The position numbers and the translations under genes were made by a program. The notes under the pieces are model-generated. The model was not told where the DNA came from. It ran no database searches and saw only the letters and a program-made list of their open reading frames with translations. DNA of 64,000 bases from contig NZ_JADEWZ010000020.1 of assembly GCF_015207425.1 (NCBI RefSeq), forward strand, positions 38,755-102,754. The letters run 5' to 3'. The stretch is from Lusitaniella coriacea LEGE 07157. GTDB taxonomy: Bacteria > Cyanobacteriota > Cyanobacteriia > Cyanobacteriales > Spirulinaceae. This document shows positions 1 to 8,295 of this stretch, one piece after another. Each line of letters begins with the position of its first letter. Within the stretch, counting starts at the first letter, position 1.

Positions 1-88
1 AGGTTAACAGGGTTCCGCGATCCAATCGCGCGATCGCGCCCAGCCCAATCCCGATGAAAATAACGCCGAGGATTTTAGAACCGTTCAT
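1..88 (-). CDS. N-terminal fragment of a small membrane protein (partial, cut by window start)
   Basis: The minus strand from an ATG at 88-86 reads 29 codons off the window edge without a stop. The peptide starts MNGSKILGVIFIGIG and is a single hydrophobic stretch followed by charged residues (ARLDRG), as expected for a first membrane helix or an uncleaved signal. The reading frame contains a HIP1-like CGCGATCGCGCG run, normal for coding DNA here. I see no clear Shine-Dalgarno sequence, because the bases just upstream belong to the dispersed repeat beginning at 91. The family cannot be told from 29 residues. Confidence 0.4.
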   Translation of the reverse strand, partial: MNGSKILGVIFIGIGLGAIARLDRGTLLT

Positions 89-108
89 ACGCTGCTATGC
101 ATTTAAAT

Positions 109-320
109 TTTACGCCTGATGTGAATTGGATATTTCCTCAAACCGCCAAGAACTCAAGTTCTTGGCTAATAGCCTAAGTCATCTCAAGATGACTCCACCA
201 CCAATTTTTCCTGTTGCGAGCATGAGTCCATTTAAATGGACTTGAGCTGTTAGCCTTGAATTTGAATTCAAGGTGGGTCGGCTATCTTAGCGAATAGTTT
301 TAATCAACATTAGGCGTAAA
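109..320. repeat. MITE-like element with imperfect terminal repeats and four short palindromes
   Basis: The ends read TTTACGCCTGATGTG (from 109) and, inverted, TTTACGCCTAATGTT (ending at 320). Inside are four hairpins with 2-base loops: 146-165 (arm CCAAGAACT), 177-194 (arm AGTCATCT), 225-242 (arm AGTCCATT) and 254-273 (arm CCTTGAATT). There is no coding capacity. A half copy in the opposite orientation lies at 42357-42455, and a copy with the same type of ends but a different interior lies at 45567-45696. This looks like a non-autonomous mobile or palindromic repeat. No transposase is present in the window. Confidence 0.65.
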
Positions 321-382
321 TTAGCCCTTAGCAGTCCAAGTTAAGGATTAGTAGCCTAATTCTATTGCCCATTACCTGAATT

Positions 383-2959
383 CTAATCCGCCTCGCCAAT
401 TAACGTAAACGCCGCCCAATCGCGAGGAGCTGGGTTTTCTTCCATCATATCCAACATCGCCTGACGCAACGCTTGCGCCTTATCCATCTTTTTCTCGTAG
501 CGGTTCGTGTAAAACTCCGTCATCAACTCCCTCGTCTCCGTGTCGGGAACCTTCCACAGCGACACCATAATGCTGGGAACCCCTGCGGTAATCAAAGAAC
601 GAGATAAACCGATGATGCCATCTCCCGAAAGATCGCCCAAACCCGTCTCGCAGGCGCTCAAAACCACCAATTCGGCATTTAGGGGATTATTTTGAGTCAT
701 CGTTACGATCTCCCCAGAAGTCAGCAAACCATCGTTGGGATTGCCGCCGAAAATCGATTGCCCTTCCGTCCTGTTCCCAGAAGGTGCAAGGGCAATCGCG
801 CCGGGAATCCCATAGCCAAAATCATCCAGGAGTCCGTGGGTGGCGAAATGAATCAAACGCGCGGTTTTCATGCGCTGCGCGACAGTCGTTTCTGTGGCAT
901 TTGCGCCCAAAAGTGCTTCTGTATCGAGCATTTGCGCAATTTCCGTGGCTTCGCGTTCTGCACCGGAGAGATTGGAAAGTTGGGTTGAACCGCCGTTTCC
1001 ATCGGGAATCCGGGGCATAGTGGGATTTCCCACAATCAATATATCTCCCCTGCCCCCCTGCGCCCCTGCACCTCTGCTTTTATGCTTGCGAGTGAGTTGC
1101 AATACCTGAATCGAAGGCGCGGTAAGGATTGTATGCTTTTCGATCAAATAATTGAATTCTGCGTCTTGGAGTGCCGGAAAGGGAACATAGAACAGGGATT
1201 GATGGGGAATGAAAATCACCCGATCTTCGGGGTTGGTGGGAAGGAATTCAGCGATGGGTGCAATCAGGAGTTTGTGGAGTTGTTGGAGGCGATTAGCGCG
1301 AGTGTCTTCGCTATCTCTCGCACGCACTGCAACAAGACTGCGGAGGGATTCCTGCGTACCGCGAATCAGGGATGTAAATTCGCTCCTATCTTCTTCGCCG
1401 CGTTGTCCGGCGGCTTGGAGGCGGGCGATTTCGGTGATATTGGCAAGAGAACCGTCTAGTTTTTCCAAGTCAACGGCGCGGAAGTCGATTTTTCCGGTGG
1501 GTTGGATGACCCAAATCAGAAGAGAATTAGAAAGAACGGAGTATTGAACGAGGGTGGCGTTTTGCGCTTTGGCGATTTGTTTAATTTCTTCGATGGATGG
1601 GGGATCGATTTTGGGCAGTTCCTCGGATTGAGGGTTGAGTTGTTTTGCCAGGAGTTCCACGAATGCTCTAGCACGTCCCCGTTCGGAAATTTCAAGCGCG
1701 CGATCGGTTTTGTTTTGGGCGATGAGGGTTTCTTGAAGGAGACGATAGGTATGCGCTTGAGTTTCAAAGATAGAAATTTTATCGGCATCGGCGAGTTCAG
1801 GGGAACGTAGAGATTCCCAAACAGTAATAGCAGCGTAGAGGTTTTCTTCGGCTTCAGCGTACTGCTTTTGCTTGAAGTAAGCTCCACCCAGATTGTTGAG
1901 GGTGATTCCTTTTTTTGCGTGATTTCTTACTTCTTTCGTAATAGCTAAAGCTTGTTGATAGCATTTAATTGCTTTGGTGTACTGTCTTTGTTTTTCGTAA
2001 ATCAAGCCCAGATTGTTAAGAGTTGTCCCTTCGCCAGCGCGATCGCCCACCTCTTGCGCGATAACTAGAGCTTGTTGAAGGTATTCAATCGCTTCTGAGT
2101 ACTCTCCCAATGAGCCATAAATTGCACCCAGATTGTTGAGAGTTGTCCCTTCCATTAGACGATTACTCACTTCTTTGTGTATGGCTAAAGCTTGCTGGTA
2201 ATATTCAATGGCTTCAGCGTACTGTCTTAGGTTGCGGTAAACATTGCCCAGATTGTTGAGAGTGGTTCCTTTCCCAGCGCGATTTCCTACTTCTTGCACG
2301 ATGGCTAAGGCTTGTTGATAGTATTCAAGTGCTTTCGGATATTGCCCCAGGTTTTGGTAAACATTACCCAGATTGTTAAGGGTTGTCCCTTCTCCGACGC
2401 GATCGCCCACTTCTTGGGTGATGGTGAGGGCTTGTTGGTAGTATTCAATGGCTTTGGGGTATTGTCCCAGGTTGCGGTAAACCGCGCCCAGATTGTTAAG
2501 GGTTGTCCCTTCTCCAGCGCGATCGCCCACTTCTTGGGTGATGGTGAGGGCTTGTTGGTAGTATTCAATGGCTTTGGGGTATTGTCCCAGGTTGCGGTAA
2601 ACCTCGCCCAGGTTGTTGAGCAAAGTTCCTTCACTTTTGCGCTCTGCTAGTTCTCTAAAAATAACGAGAGATTGTTGATATTTCTTCAAAGCTTCTCGAA
2701 ATTGCCCTCTAGCTGCTAACTGAAGCCCTTCTCTATTCAGTCGTAACGCCTCAGCACGTCGATCTGACGAGGTTTGTGCTTGGGTAAGTCTTTCCTGTTC
2801 TGGAATTGCGCGATCTTGCCTCAGAGTCCATTCAGCATCAACCCGACGATTATTTTCATTCTTCGCGACAGCAGAAACGGGGAAGGAGAAAGCCGACAGC
2901 AGGAGAGCGAGGGTTAAACTCGCAGTCCATTTGGGGTTAAGAAATTGGGAAGGGAACAT
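383..2959 (-). CDS. Secreted TPR-CHAT caspase-like protease, 858 aa
   Basis: Residues 1-30 form a signal peptide (basic start, hydrophobic core, VSA cleavage context), so the protein should leave the cytoplasm. Residues about 105-355 are 40-residue TPR units of the type LNNLGxVYRNLGQYPKAIEYY, a protein-binding solenoid. The C-terminal third is a CHAT domain (caspase-like peptidase fold). The catalytic histidine is probably H708 in HFATHG and the catalytic cysteine C770 in SACETG, followed by the conserved GLSRSLITAGVPSIM block. TPR-CHAT proteins are abundant in filamentous cyanobacteria. Their substrates are mostly unknown, although relatives include separase and the CRISPR-linked TPR-CHAT protease. 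It stands alone, with about 600 bp of non-coding DNA upstream. Both catalytic residues are intact. Confidence 0.88.
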   Translation of the reverse strand: MFPSQFLNPKWTASLTLALLLSAFSFPVSAVAKNENNRRVDAEWTLRQDRAIPEQERLTQAQTSSDRRAEALRLNREGLQLAARGQFREALKKYQQSLVIFRELAERKSEGTLLNNLGEVYRNLGQYPKAIEYYQQALTITQEVGDRAGEGTTLNNLGAVYRNLGQYPKAIEYYQQALTITQEVGDRVGEGTTLNNLGNVYQNLGQYPKALEYYQQALAIVQEVGNRAGKGTTLNNLGNVYRNLRQYAEAIEYYQQALAIHKEVSNRLMEGTTLNNLGAIYGSLGEYSEAIEYLQQALVIAQEVGDRAGEGTTLNNLGLIYEKQRQYTKAIKCYQQALAITKEVRNHAKKGITLNNLGGAYFKQKQYAEAEENLYAAITVWESLRSPELADADKISIFETQAHTYRLLQETLIAQNKTDRALEISERGRARAFVELLAKQLNPQSEELPKIDPPSIEEIKQIAKAQNATLVQYSVLSNSLLIWVIQPTGKIDFRAVDLEKLDGSLANITEIARLQAAGQRGEEDRSEFTSLIRGTQESLRSLVAVRARDSEDTRANRLQQLHKLLIAPIAEFLPTNPEDRVIFIPHQSLFYVPFPALQDAEFNYLIEKHTILTAPSIQVLQLTRKHKSRGAGAQGGRGDILIVGNPTMPRIPDGNGGSTQLSNLSGAEREATEIAQMLDTEALLGANATETTVAQRMKTARLIHFATHGLLDDFGYGIPGAIALAPSGNRTEGQSIFGGNPNDGLLTSGEIVTMTQNNPLNAELVVLSACETGLGDLSGDGIIGLSRSLITAGVPSIMVSLWKVPDTETRELMTEFYTNRYEKKMDKAQALRQAMLDMMEENPAPRDWAAFTLIGEAD
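1900..2640 (-). repeat. 120-bp in-frame tandem repeats encoding TPR units
   Basis: Within the TPR-CHAT gene the DNA repeats with an exact 120-bp period (40 codons). Bases 2401-2482 and 2521-2602 are identical, and flanking units differ by only a few bases. The near-identity points to recent unit amplification or gene conversion, so copy number may vary between strains. Confidence 0.85.
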
Positions 2960-3022
2960 TATTTCAGTTATTCAGTTGGGAGAGATAACGAACAGTTTTC
3001 GCTTGTATCAAGATTGAAAAAA

Positions 3023-3091
3023 AGGCGGGTTTGCTCGATACGATCGTTGGGTGTCAGAGGTCGTTGTTTCAACCCGCCTCTATTCTTTTTA
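3023..3091. other. Long-loop inverted repeat flanked by A- and T-runs (terminator or small RNA candidate)
   Basis: GGCGGGTT at 3024-3031 pairs with AACCCGCC at 3071-3078. A seven-A run precedes the left arm and a T-rich tail (3081-3090) follows the right arm. The structure can act on either strand. It lies 64 bp upstream of the TPR-CHAT start. It could be a terminator, an upstream leader structure or a small RNA; nothing here decides between them. Confidence 0.4.
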
Positions 3092-3152
3092 TATCTCTGA
3101 GGCGCGATGGGTTATGCACTTTTTGAGTAAATGTTGGTTTTGATGGGTTATG

Positions 3153-3383
3153 GCGAATAAGCTGCTATGCATTTAAATTGTGACTGAGGCTGACACGGGG
3201 AGGTCGCAAGCCGACCTAGGGGTGACGCGGTGAGAGATTGATGACTTTGCTACAGAGCGCCTAATACCCAACTTGAATGTGTTTTAGCTTAGGGAATAGG
3301 GAACAGTAGGAAGAGATACAGGTGTTATTTGGAGAATATGAGAAATGAGTGTTGGGTTTTGTGCTTCATTTGGAAACGCTATA
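3153..3383. repeat. Dispersed repeat (AATAAGCTGCTATGCATT family) joined to a decayed TATAGCG-end MITE
   Basis: The left part (AATAAGCTGCTATGCATT, then GTGACTGAGG and a small GGTCG/CGACC hairpin) recurs at 91, 14965, 26630 and 29050. The block ACTTGAATGTGTTTTAGC recurs near 29145. The right part (3300-3383), ending in GGAAACGCTATA, matches the reverse complement of the MITE at 13994-14143. Together with the hairpin at 3023-3091 this accounts for much of the 602-bp gap 2960-3561. I see no gene in the remainder. Confidence 0.6.
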
Positions 3384-3561
3384 TCAACTTCACCTGACGT
3401 TTAGCAATGGCGACATTCGTTGCTTTAATGTTCTCCCTATCTCGATTGAAACATCAATATCGCGTCCGCAATTGGTCTGAGTATAATGCAGGGCTTAAAC
3501 AGAAGAGAAGCCTAACATTTCTGGTTTTTGCGTGCGGAACTTTGTTTGCAAGCGATTCAAA

Positions 3562-4224
3562 TCACAACAATCCACGATAGCGAATAAACAATAAAATCAC
3601 TGCCCAAGACCCTAACGCTACCTTGAGTGCGACTAAGATATTTAATAGGGGAATAACCCCACCGCTAAAAAGCATTCCTAATTCTCCCTGGGGAAGTTCC
3701 CATCCAATTAGGGTCAAAACCGCCAGAATAATAAAAATTAGCACAGAAACCTTTTCAATCGTCGCTGCTTTCCACTTTGTATAGATTGTTTCCATCCACT
3801 CCGAAGACGAGGTAATTGCAATCAAACCGATCGCGGTTCCTCCCGCAACTCCCGCCGCAAAACCGCCACCAGGACTGAGATGACCGCGAATTGCAAGTTC
3901 AATACTCACCAAAGCCGCGATCGTTGCGCCCAACCGTGCGAGTACAATGGAAGGGCGATCGCTGAATTGATAAACGTTTTCGGTAGGTTGTTCGTTGGCG
4001 AGAAGAAAACGAACGCCCAAAACCGCAATTGAAAAGACCACAACTTCAAAAATCGTGTCGTAAAGTCGATTGCGAAAAATAATCCCAGAAACCGCATTTG
4101 GTACGCCACTGTCGGTGACAATTGATTCGACAATCGATAATTCTGTCCATTCTCCTTCTGGATTTGCCACAATCAGCATTTTGACAAACAATGCGATTCC
4201 CGCTACGAGATAAACCCATTTCAT
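3562..4224 (-). CDS. mrpB: Mrp-type Na+/H+ antiporter subunit B (MrpB/MnhB), 220 aa
   Basis: This is a small integral-membrane subunit of the multi-protein Na+/H+ antiporter in the plasma membrane. The family signature GHLSPGGGFAAGVAGG is present at about residues 112-127, with four to five further hydrophobic helices after an N-terminal helix pair. At 220 aa it is longer than the roughly 140-aa Bacillus MrpB because of an N-terminal extension (residues 1-75) with two extra membrane segments. Its ATG overlaps the stop of the preceding gene by one base (TAATG), indicating translational coupling. It is the last gene of the leftward cluster. Confidence 0.85.
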   Translation of the reverse strand: MKWVYLVAGIALFVKMLIVANPEGEWTELSIVESIVTDSGVPNAVSGIIFRNRLYDTIFEVVVFSIAVLGVRFLLANEQPTENVYQFSDRPSIVLARLGATIAALVSIELAIRGHLSPGGGFAAGVAGGTAIGLIAITSSSEWMETIYTKWKAATIEKVSVLIFIILAVLTLIGWELPQGELGMLFSGGVIPLLNILVALKVALGSWAVILLFIRYRGLL

Positions 4225-4784
4225 TAATGCTTTTCCTCTTCGTTGGGTACAGTGATATAAGTCAGGCTAACTTCAGGTACAGAAAGTTCGGTTTGCATGA
4301 TTTCAAACAGACGGCGAACTCTAATTGCGGCGTGATAAATTCGATTACTATCAGGTTCTAATTCTTCTTGTTTGGCGCAAGTTGCGTGAACTTCTTTTGC
4401 CATCAATGCTTGTTCTAAAGCTTGTGAATTGGGGTATTCAACTAACTCCAAACGCATATAGTGTTTATCAATGACTTTTTTGAGATTGGCGATAATTTCT
4501 GCAAAATAACTTTCTCTTTCTTCTCCTAATTCTTCAATGATTCCCAGTCGCATGACCAAAGAGGAGCGAACTGCAACGATGTAAAGTGTAATCGCTAACA
4601 TCGTTCCTACCAAAGCTTCTGTTAATGCCACATCCGCAGCTCCCAAAACCGCATACACTAATGCAGCAACTGCTCCTAAAATAGCTCGAATCACTAATGC
4701 TTGGTAGGGATTAACCTGAAAAACCAGCATCAATGCAACTAAGGGGAGTAAGGCGACAATGACATAAATATAGCTATCAATCAT
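4224..4784 (-). CDS. MrpA C-terminal-type module (DUF4040) as a separate protein, 186 aa
   Basis: Three hydrophobic helices (residues 1-90) carry the motif LGAADVALTEALVGTML, typical of the MrpA C-terminal/DUF4040 domain. A soluble tail of about 95 residues follows. In Bacillus this module is fused to the large MrpA antiporter-like domain; here it stands alone, as is usual in cyanobacterial mrp clusters. It should lie in the interface between the antiporter-like subunits and the small subunits. It is coupled to mrpB by a one-base overlap, and 57 bp separate it from the unrelated gene upstream. Confidence 0.8.
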   Translation of the reverse strand: MIDSYIYVIVALLPLVALMLVFQVNPYQALVIRAILGAVAALVYAVLGAADVALTEALVGTMLAITLYIVAVRSSLVMRLGIIEELGEERESYFAEIIANLKKVIDKHYMRLELVEYPNSQALEQALMAKEVHATCAKQEELEPDSNRIYHAAIRVRRLFEIMQTELSVPEVSLTYITVPNEEEKH

Positions 4785-4841
4785 TTTTGCTTTTTATTAA
4801 AAACTCGAAAGTAATGAAAAAAATACACAAGAAAATTTGAT

Positions 4842-5720
4842 TCATAGACTACCTTTATAAATATCTTCAAAAAAAACAAAATAATCAAAGAAAGTATGTA
4901 ATTGATATATTGTATAACTGTCCATATTTTTGCGGTCTAGATAGTAATTAAAAACTCGAGAGAAACGATTAAAACTCAATATTGATTGGTATTGCTTTTC
5001 TAACTTCTTTCTTTGTTTTCTTCGTTCTGCCTTACATAAGGTACTGGCAATCAATTTAAAATTTATCCATAGATATTTATATTCTGTCTCTATCCGAATT
5101 ACCTCATAAGAATCTCGCTTTAATTGTTCTAAACAGTTATATATTGGTTGTAATAAGATATTTGATTTTTCTCCATTGCCCTCTATCTCTATTGGTAACA
5201 AATCAATGACAGCCCATCTTGTAAAACAGACATCACTAGACATCATAGAATCAATCAACTCCCAATAATTGTCTAATCCCAACCATTGCATTTCACAGAA
5301 TAGCCTAGATAAAATCAAAGGATCGGTATCTTGTAAGTAATAAAAAGCTTTCTTTAAAGCAGAAATGCTATTGTGGCTGCAAGTTTTTCCTAATGTATAG
5401 ATGGCATCCTTGACAGTATTACGATCGCTGGAAGAAAGTAAGCTTTCAAGAGTTTTGACAATTAAAGATTTTGGATATTTTTCTCTGAATTCCGTCAATT
5501 CACTATAACGATTTCCACATACTACTAAGTCTCGAACGATAAAACAAGTCTCACTTATTTTATTTCGATCTTGAGATTTGAGCAACCGACAAAGACTTTC
5601 TTCTAATTCAGCAAAAGACAAGTTATTGACAATGTTAACCAAGTAATCGAGATCGAGAGAATCACCATACTTTTTTATATTATCAATAACAATATTTTCT
5701 TTGGTTTGCATGATATTCAA
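4842..5720 (-). CDS. Helical-repeat (HEAT-like) protein of unknown function inside the mrp cluster, 292 aa
   Basis: The protein is soluble and almost entirely alpha-helical, with no signal peptide or membrane helix. Blocks such as SLIVKTLESLLSSSDR followed by NTVKDAIYTLGKTCS resemble HEAT/Armadillo-type repeats, and the C-terminus is rich in aromatics (FDYFVFFEDIY). I do not recognise the family. The gene sits between mrpG and the MrpA C-terminal gene, on the same strand, with 84 bp and 57 bp spacers. It is visibly more AT-rich than its neighbours and has no full HIP1 octamer, suggesting later arrival. ATGs at codons 1 and 4 are both possible. A role in the antiporter is only suggested by position. 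Confidence 0.7.
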   Translation of the reverse strand: MNIMQTKENIVIDNIKKYGDSLDLDYLVNIVNNLSFAELEESLCRLLKSQDRNKISETCFIVRDLVVCGNRYSELTEFREKYPKSLIVKTLESLLSSSDRNTVKDAIYTLGKTCSHNSISALKKAFYYLQDTDPLILSRLFCEMQWLGLDNYWELIDSMMSSDVCFTRWAVIDLLPIEIEGNGEKSNILLQPIYNCLEQLKRDSYEVIRIETEYKYLWINFKLIASTLCKAERRKQRKKLEKQYQSILSFNRFSRVFNYYLDRKNMDSYTIYQLHTFFDYFVFFEDIYKGSL

Positions 5721-5804
5721 TCACTATTTACATCAATTTTTTTGTATATTCAAAACTTTATTTCCTTTTTTATCTCATTGAAAAAACTGTTCTGATGTTA
5801 AGTT

Positions 5805-6122
5805 TCATTCCTCAACCCAACCGACTTCATCTGTTGAGTGAGAAGAACGAATATTCTTTCCACTACTAGAACAGTACGCCAAGACATATCCTAAAACTGT
5901 GTTCCAAATTGCTAAAGTAATAATCGCCAGGAGTAACAAAGGCCATTCATTCGGTATTTTGAGCAACAAACCAATGACAATCGTCATCGAACCCAAAGTA
6001 TCGGCAACAGAAAGGCTGTGGAGTTTGAATAAAACCGAACGATTTCCAACTAACGGGAATGTTCCCCAAAACCAGAAGATAATCCCAACAACAATCAAGC
6101 CATAACTTAAAATATCAATCAT
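5805..6122 (-). CDS. mrpG: Mrp-type Na+/H+ antiporter subunit G (MrpG/MnhG), 105 aa
   Basis: A three-helix membrane subunit with the family pattern: an opening helix ending in FWFWGTFPLVG, then the conserved LHSLSVADTLGS block, which is the usual place of the (R/K)LHAxSKxxTLG signature. Length is normal for MrpG. It overlaps mrpF by four bases (6119-6122), consistent with coupled translation. MrpG is required for assembly of the full Mrp complex in characterised bacteria. Confidence 0.85.
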   Translation of the reverse strand: MIDILSYGLIVVGIIFWFWGTFPLVGNRSVLFKLHSLSVADTLGSMTIVIGLLLKIPNEWPLLLLAIITLAIWNTVLGYVLAYCSSSGKNIRSSHSTDEVGWVEE

Positions 6123-6370
6123 ATTTCATTCAACCCCTTAATTAGATGTGCTAATAGCATTAATCCTGCTTCCCCAACACTGAGGATGATGACGGCAACA
6201 ACTCCAATCGACCAATCATCTCGCAATACGGAAATAACGAGCATCATGATTGAAGTCTTTGTGGCAATACTGGCGAAAGCAAGAACTTTTTGCCAGATAT
6301 CATTATCCTGCCAAGCCTCATAAATTGGGATGAGTAAAGCCAAAATCATGGCAATTAGAATTGAGTCCAT
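6119..6370 (-). CDS. mrpF: Mrp-type Na+/H+ antiporter subunit F (MrpF/MnhF), 83 aa
   Basis: A short three-helix membrane protein of the expected MrpF length. A polar residue pair lies between helices one and two (DNDIWQKVLAFASIATKTS). Order and spacing match mrpE-mrpF-mrpG clusters: 36 bp after mrpE, 4-bp overlap with mrpG. The family link rests on size, topology and position more than on a sharp motif. Confidence 0.8.
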   Translation of the reverse strand: MDSILIAMILALLIPIYEAWQDNDIWQKVLAFASIATKTSIMMLVISVLRDDWSIGVVAVIILSVGEAGLMLLAHLIKGLNEI

Positions 6371-6406
6371 CTTTTCTTCTTTTAAGTTTATAAATCAATG
6401 ATGATT

Positions 6407-6841
6407 TTACCTCGTCTCCCTATCCCCCTGTCTCACCGTATTCCTTCGCTTTCGTTTGACTCTGTGAACTTCATACCAACCATTTTCATGGTATTTGGTG
6501 ACAATTGTTTTTGGGGTAAAAGTAATCAAAAAGATATCTAAAAATACAAGTCCCGGCGTTCTACAAGGTTTGACTCTTTCCTGAACAATATCTTCGTGGT
6601 TGTGGGGACGAAGCATGATTTCTATTGCTTCCATATAAGCTTGGGGAATCGCAATAATAATTTCCCACAATACTCGCAACCAATCTTTTAATGCACTGGG
6701 TGATGTTGCACCGCGAGGTAACAATAGCGCGATCGCGACACCGATGATAATATTGGACAAACTGAAGTCAGCGGTAAGCAAGAACCAGATTGCCAATCGA
6801 AGGATTATGTTAAGATACGCGATCGCGTCCATACTATCCAA
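6407..6841 (-). CDS. mrpE: Mrp-type Na+/H+ antiporter subunit E (MrpE/MnhE), 144 aa
   Basis: Two N-terminal hydrophobic helices and an amphipathic middle region, with the family's compact C-terminal segment (LVFLDIFLITFTPKTIV, then TKYHENGWYEVHRV). The 5' end overlaps the 3' end of the second mrpD copy by 37 bp in another frame, so the two are probably co-translated. A basic tail (KRKRRNTVRQGDRETR) extends slightly past the usual family end. Confidence 0.83.
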   Translation of the reverse strand: MDSMDAIAYLNIILRLAIWFLLTADFSLSNIIIGVAIALLLPRGATSPSALKDWLRVLWEIIIAIPQAYMEAIEIMLRPHNHEDIVQERVKPCRTPGLVFLDIFLITFTPKTIVTKYHENGWYEVHRVKRKRRNTVRQGDRETR

Positions 6842-8295
6842 AAAAGTAAAATTAACATCAAACTCATTACCCCAATCAGATGATCGAATTTCTCAACCGC
6901 ACGAGGTAACTTAATTGTTAGCTTTTTGATAATCAAGAGATAGATCGTCCAACCTATTGCAATGGTTATCAACGGTTTGACAATATTTTTTAGAGTATAA
7001 GCTTCATAATACACAAAGTTTGCGACAATTAATCCACCCAGTAAAATAATCATCGCCAACCAAAAACCGAGTGGTAGTTTTTTTCCTACTTTGCTTTCAG
7101 TCTCAATCTCTCTGTCTCGGTTTAATGCTAGTTTTTGATGGGGGAGAAAGATGAATTTAGCGAAGGAAATTGCCGTTCCCAATGCAGCAATATTCATAGC
7201 AACAACTTGCCACGGCAAAAAATTCTTTGCGGTTAAAACTTTTGCACCAAATCCGGAGAGTAGGGGAAAGCCAGAGATTGAAAAACTTGCGATAACTAAA
7301 GCAATCCAAATTTTCGTATCAATAGGATTATATTGTAATTCTTTAAAGTTACGGCTGGGTAAAACACCCGCAATTAAAAATAGTGCAGATTTAACCAAAC
7401 CGTGAGTCAAAGCATAAAAACCACCCACAACAGGTGCAGCAAGAACAAACCCTAATTGAGAAATGGTGTGAAATGCCAACATTCGCTTGGTATCTTTTTC
7501 AAAGATGGCATACCCAACGCCTAAGAGTGCCGTACTCACCCCAAAAAACCTCACGATGGGGTCGATTTCTTCTAACATTAACGCACAGCGAACGAGGGGA
7601 AATACCGCCGCTTTTACCACAACTCCCGACAGCATTGCCGAGACTGGACTTTCAGATTCTGAGTGGGTTAGAGGCAACCACAATCCCGATACAAAGATTC
7701 CCCCTTTTACTAATAATCCCAGAAAAATGAGCGCGATCGCTTCTGGCGGAGAACCGCGCAACCCAACAAAGTTAAAAGAATGATGAGCTTGATAAACGAG
7801 TACTGCCCCTACCAGATAAAATAGCATTGCCGTATTGCTAACAAATAGGTAACGCAATCCCACCCAAATTGAGCGATCTGTGCGAGGATAAGTAATTAAT
7901 AGAAATGAGGCAACACCAATGACTTCTAATGCCACATACAAGCTAACAAAATCTTCACAGATAAATGTGGCATTGACACTACCATGCAGCATAATAGCTT
8001 GCATATAAAAGAATGCTGTCCTGCCACTTTGCCAACAGTAAAGAATAACGGCGGCGGTGACTAAAGTATTGGTTAAAATAAAAAAGCTACTCAGTTGGTC
8101 TATTGTTAAACTAACACCAAAGCTATCGAGTAGTTGTATCTTTAGAGGCGAATCTTCTAAAAAGACTTGTACGGCGTAAGCCGCAGATAATAATGTAATC
8201 CCTAATGCAAGAAAACGATCGAGTTTAGGAAGTAAATAAATAATAAACCCAATAAAAAAGGGGAATGCCAACCACGCGATCGTAAAATTAGTCAT
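6805..8295 (-). CDS. Antiporter-like subunit MrpD, copy 2 (NdhD/NuoN family), 496 aa
   Basis: A polytopic membrane protein of about 14 helices, homologous to the proton-pumping subunits of complex I. Visible family residues include the helix-5 glutamate in VALEVIGVAS, the lysine in GLLVKGGIF, the block HSESESPVSAMLSG with the following VVVKAAVF lysine, and the late lysine in THGLVKSALF. The first 320 or so residues are almost identical to copy 1; the rest diverges strongly. Its ATG overlaps the stop of an mrpC remnant by an ATGA junction. One of the two D copies probably takes the place of the missing MrpA N-terminal antiporter domain. Cyanobacterial genomes often label these genes ndhD5/ndhD6. 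Confidence 0.87.
   Translation of the reverse strand: MTNFTIAWLAFPFFIGFIIYLLPKLDRFLALGITLLSAAYAVQVFLEDSPLKIQLLDSFGVSLTIDQLSSFFILTNTLVTAAVILYCWQSGRTAFFYMQAIMLHGSVNATFICEDFVSLYVALEVIGVASFLLITYPRTDRSIWVGLRYLFVSNTAMLFYLVGAVLVYQAHHSFNFVGLRGSPPEAIALIFLGLLVKGGIFVSGLWLPLTHSESESPVSAMLSGVVVKAAVFPLVRCALMLEEIDPIVRFFGVSTALLGVGYAIFEKDTKRMLAFHTISQLGFVLAAPVVGGFYALTHGLVKSALFLIAGVLPSRNFKELQYNPIDTKIWIALVIASFSISGFPLLSGFGAKVLTAKNFLPWQVVAMNIAALGTAISFAKFIFLPHQKLALNRDREIETESKVGKKLPLGFWLAMIILLGGLIVANFVYYEAYTLKNIVKPLITIAIGWTIYLLIIKKLTIKLPRAVEKFDHLIGVMSLMLILLFWIVWTRSRILT

Noticed and set aside
1082..1459. Open frame opposite the CHAT domain
   Set aside because: Antisense shadow of a well-conserved domain with no recognisable motif.
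1900..2640. Regular 120-bp repeats that could be taken for a repeat array
   Set aside because: They are in frame, contiguous without spacers and encode TPR units; not CRISPR.
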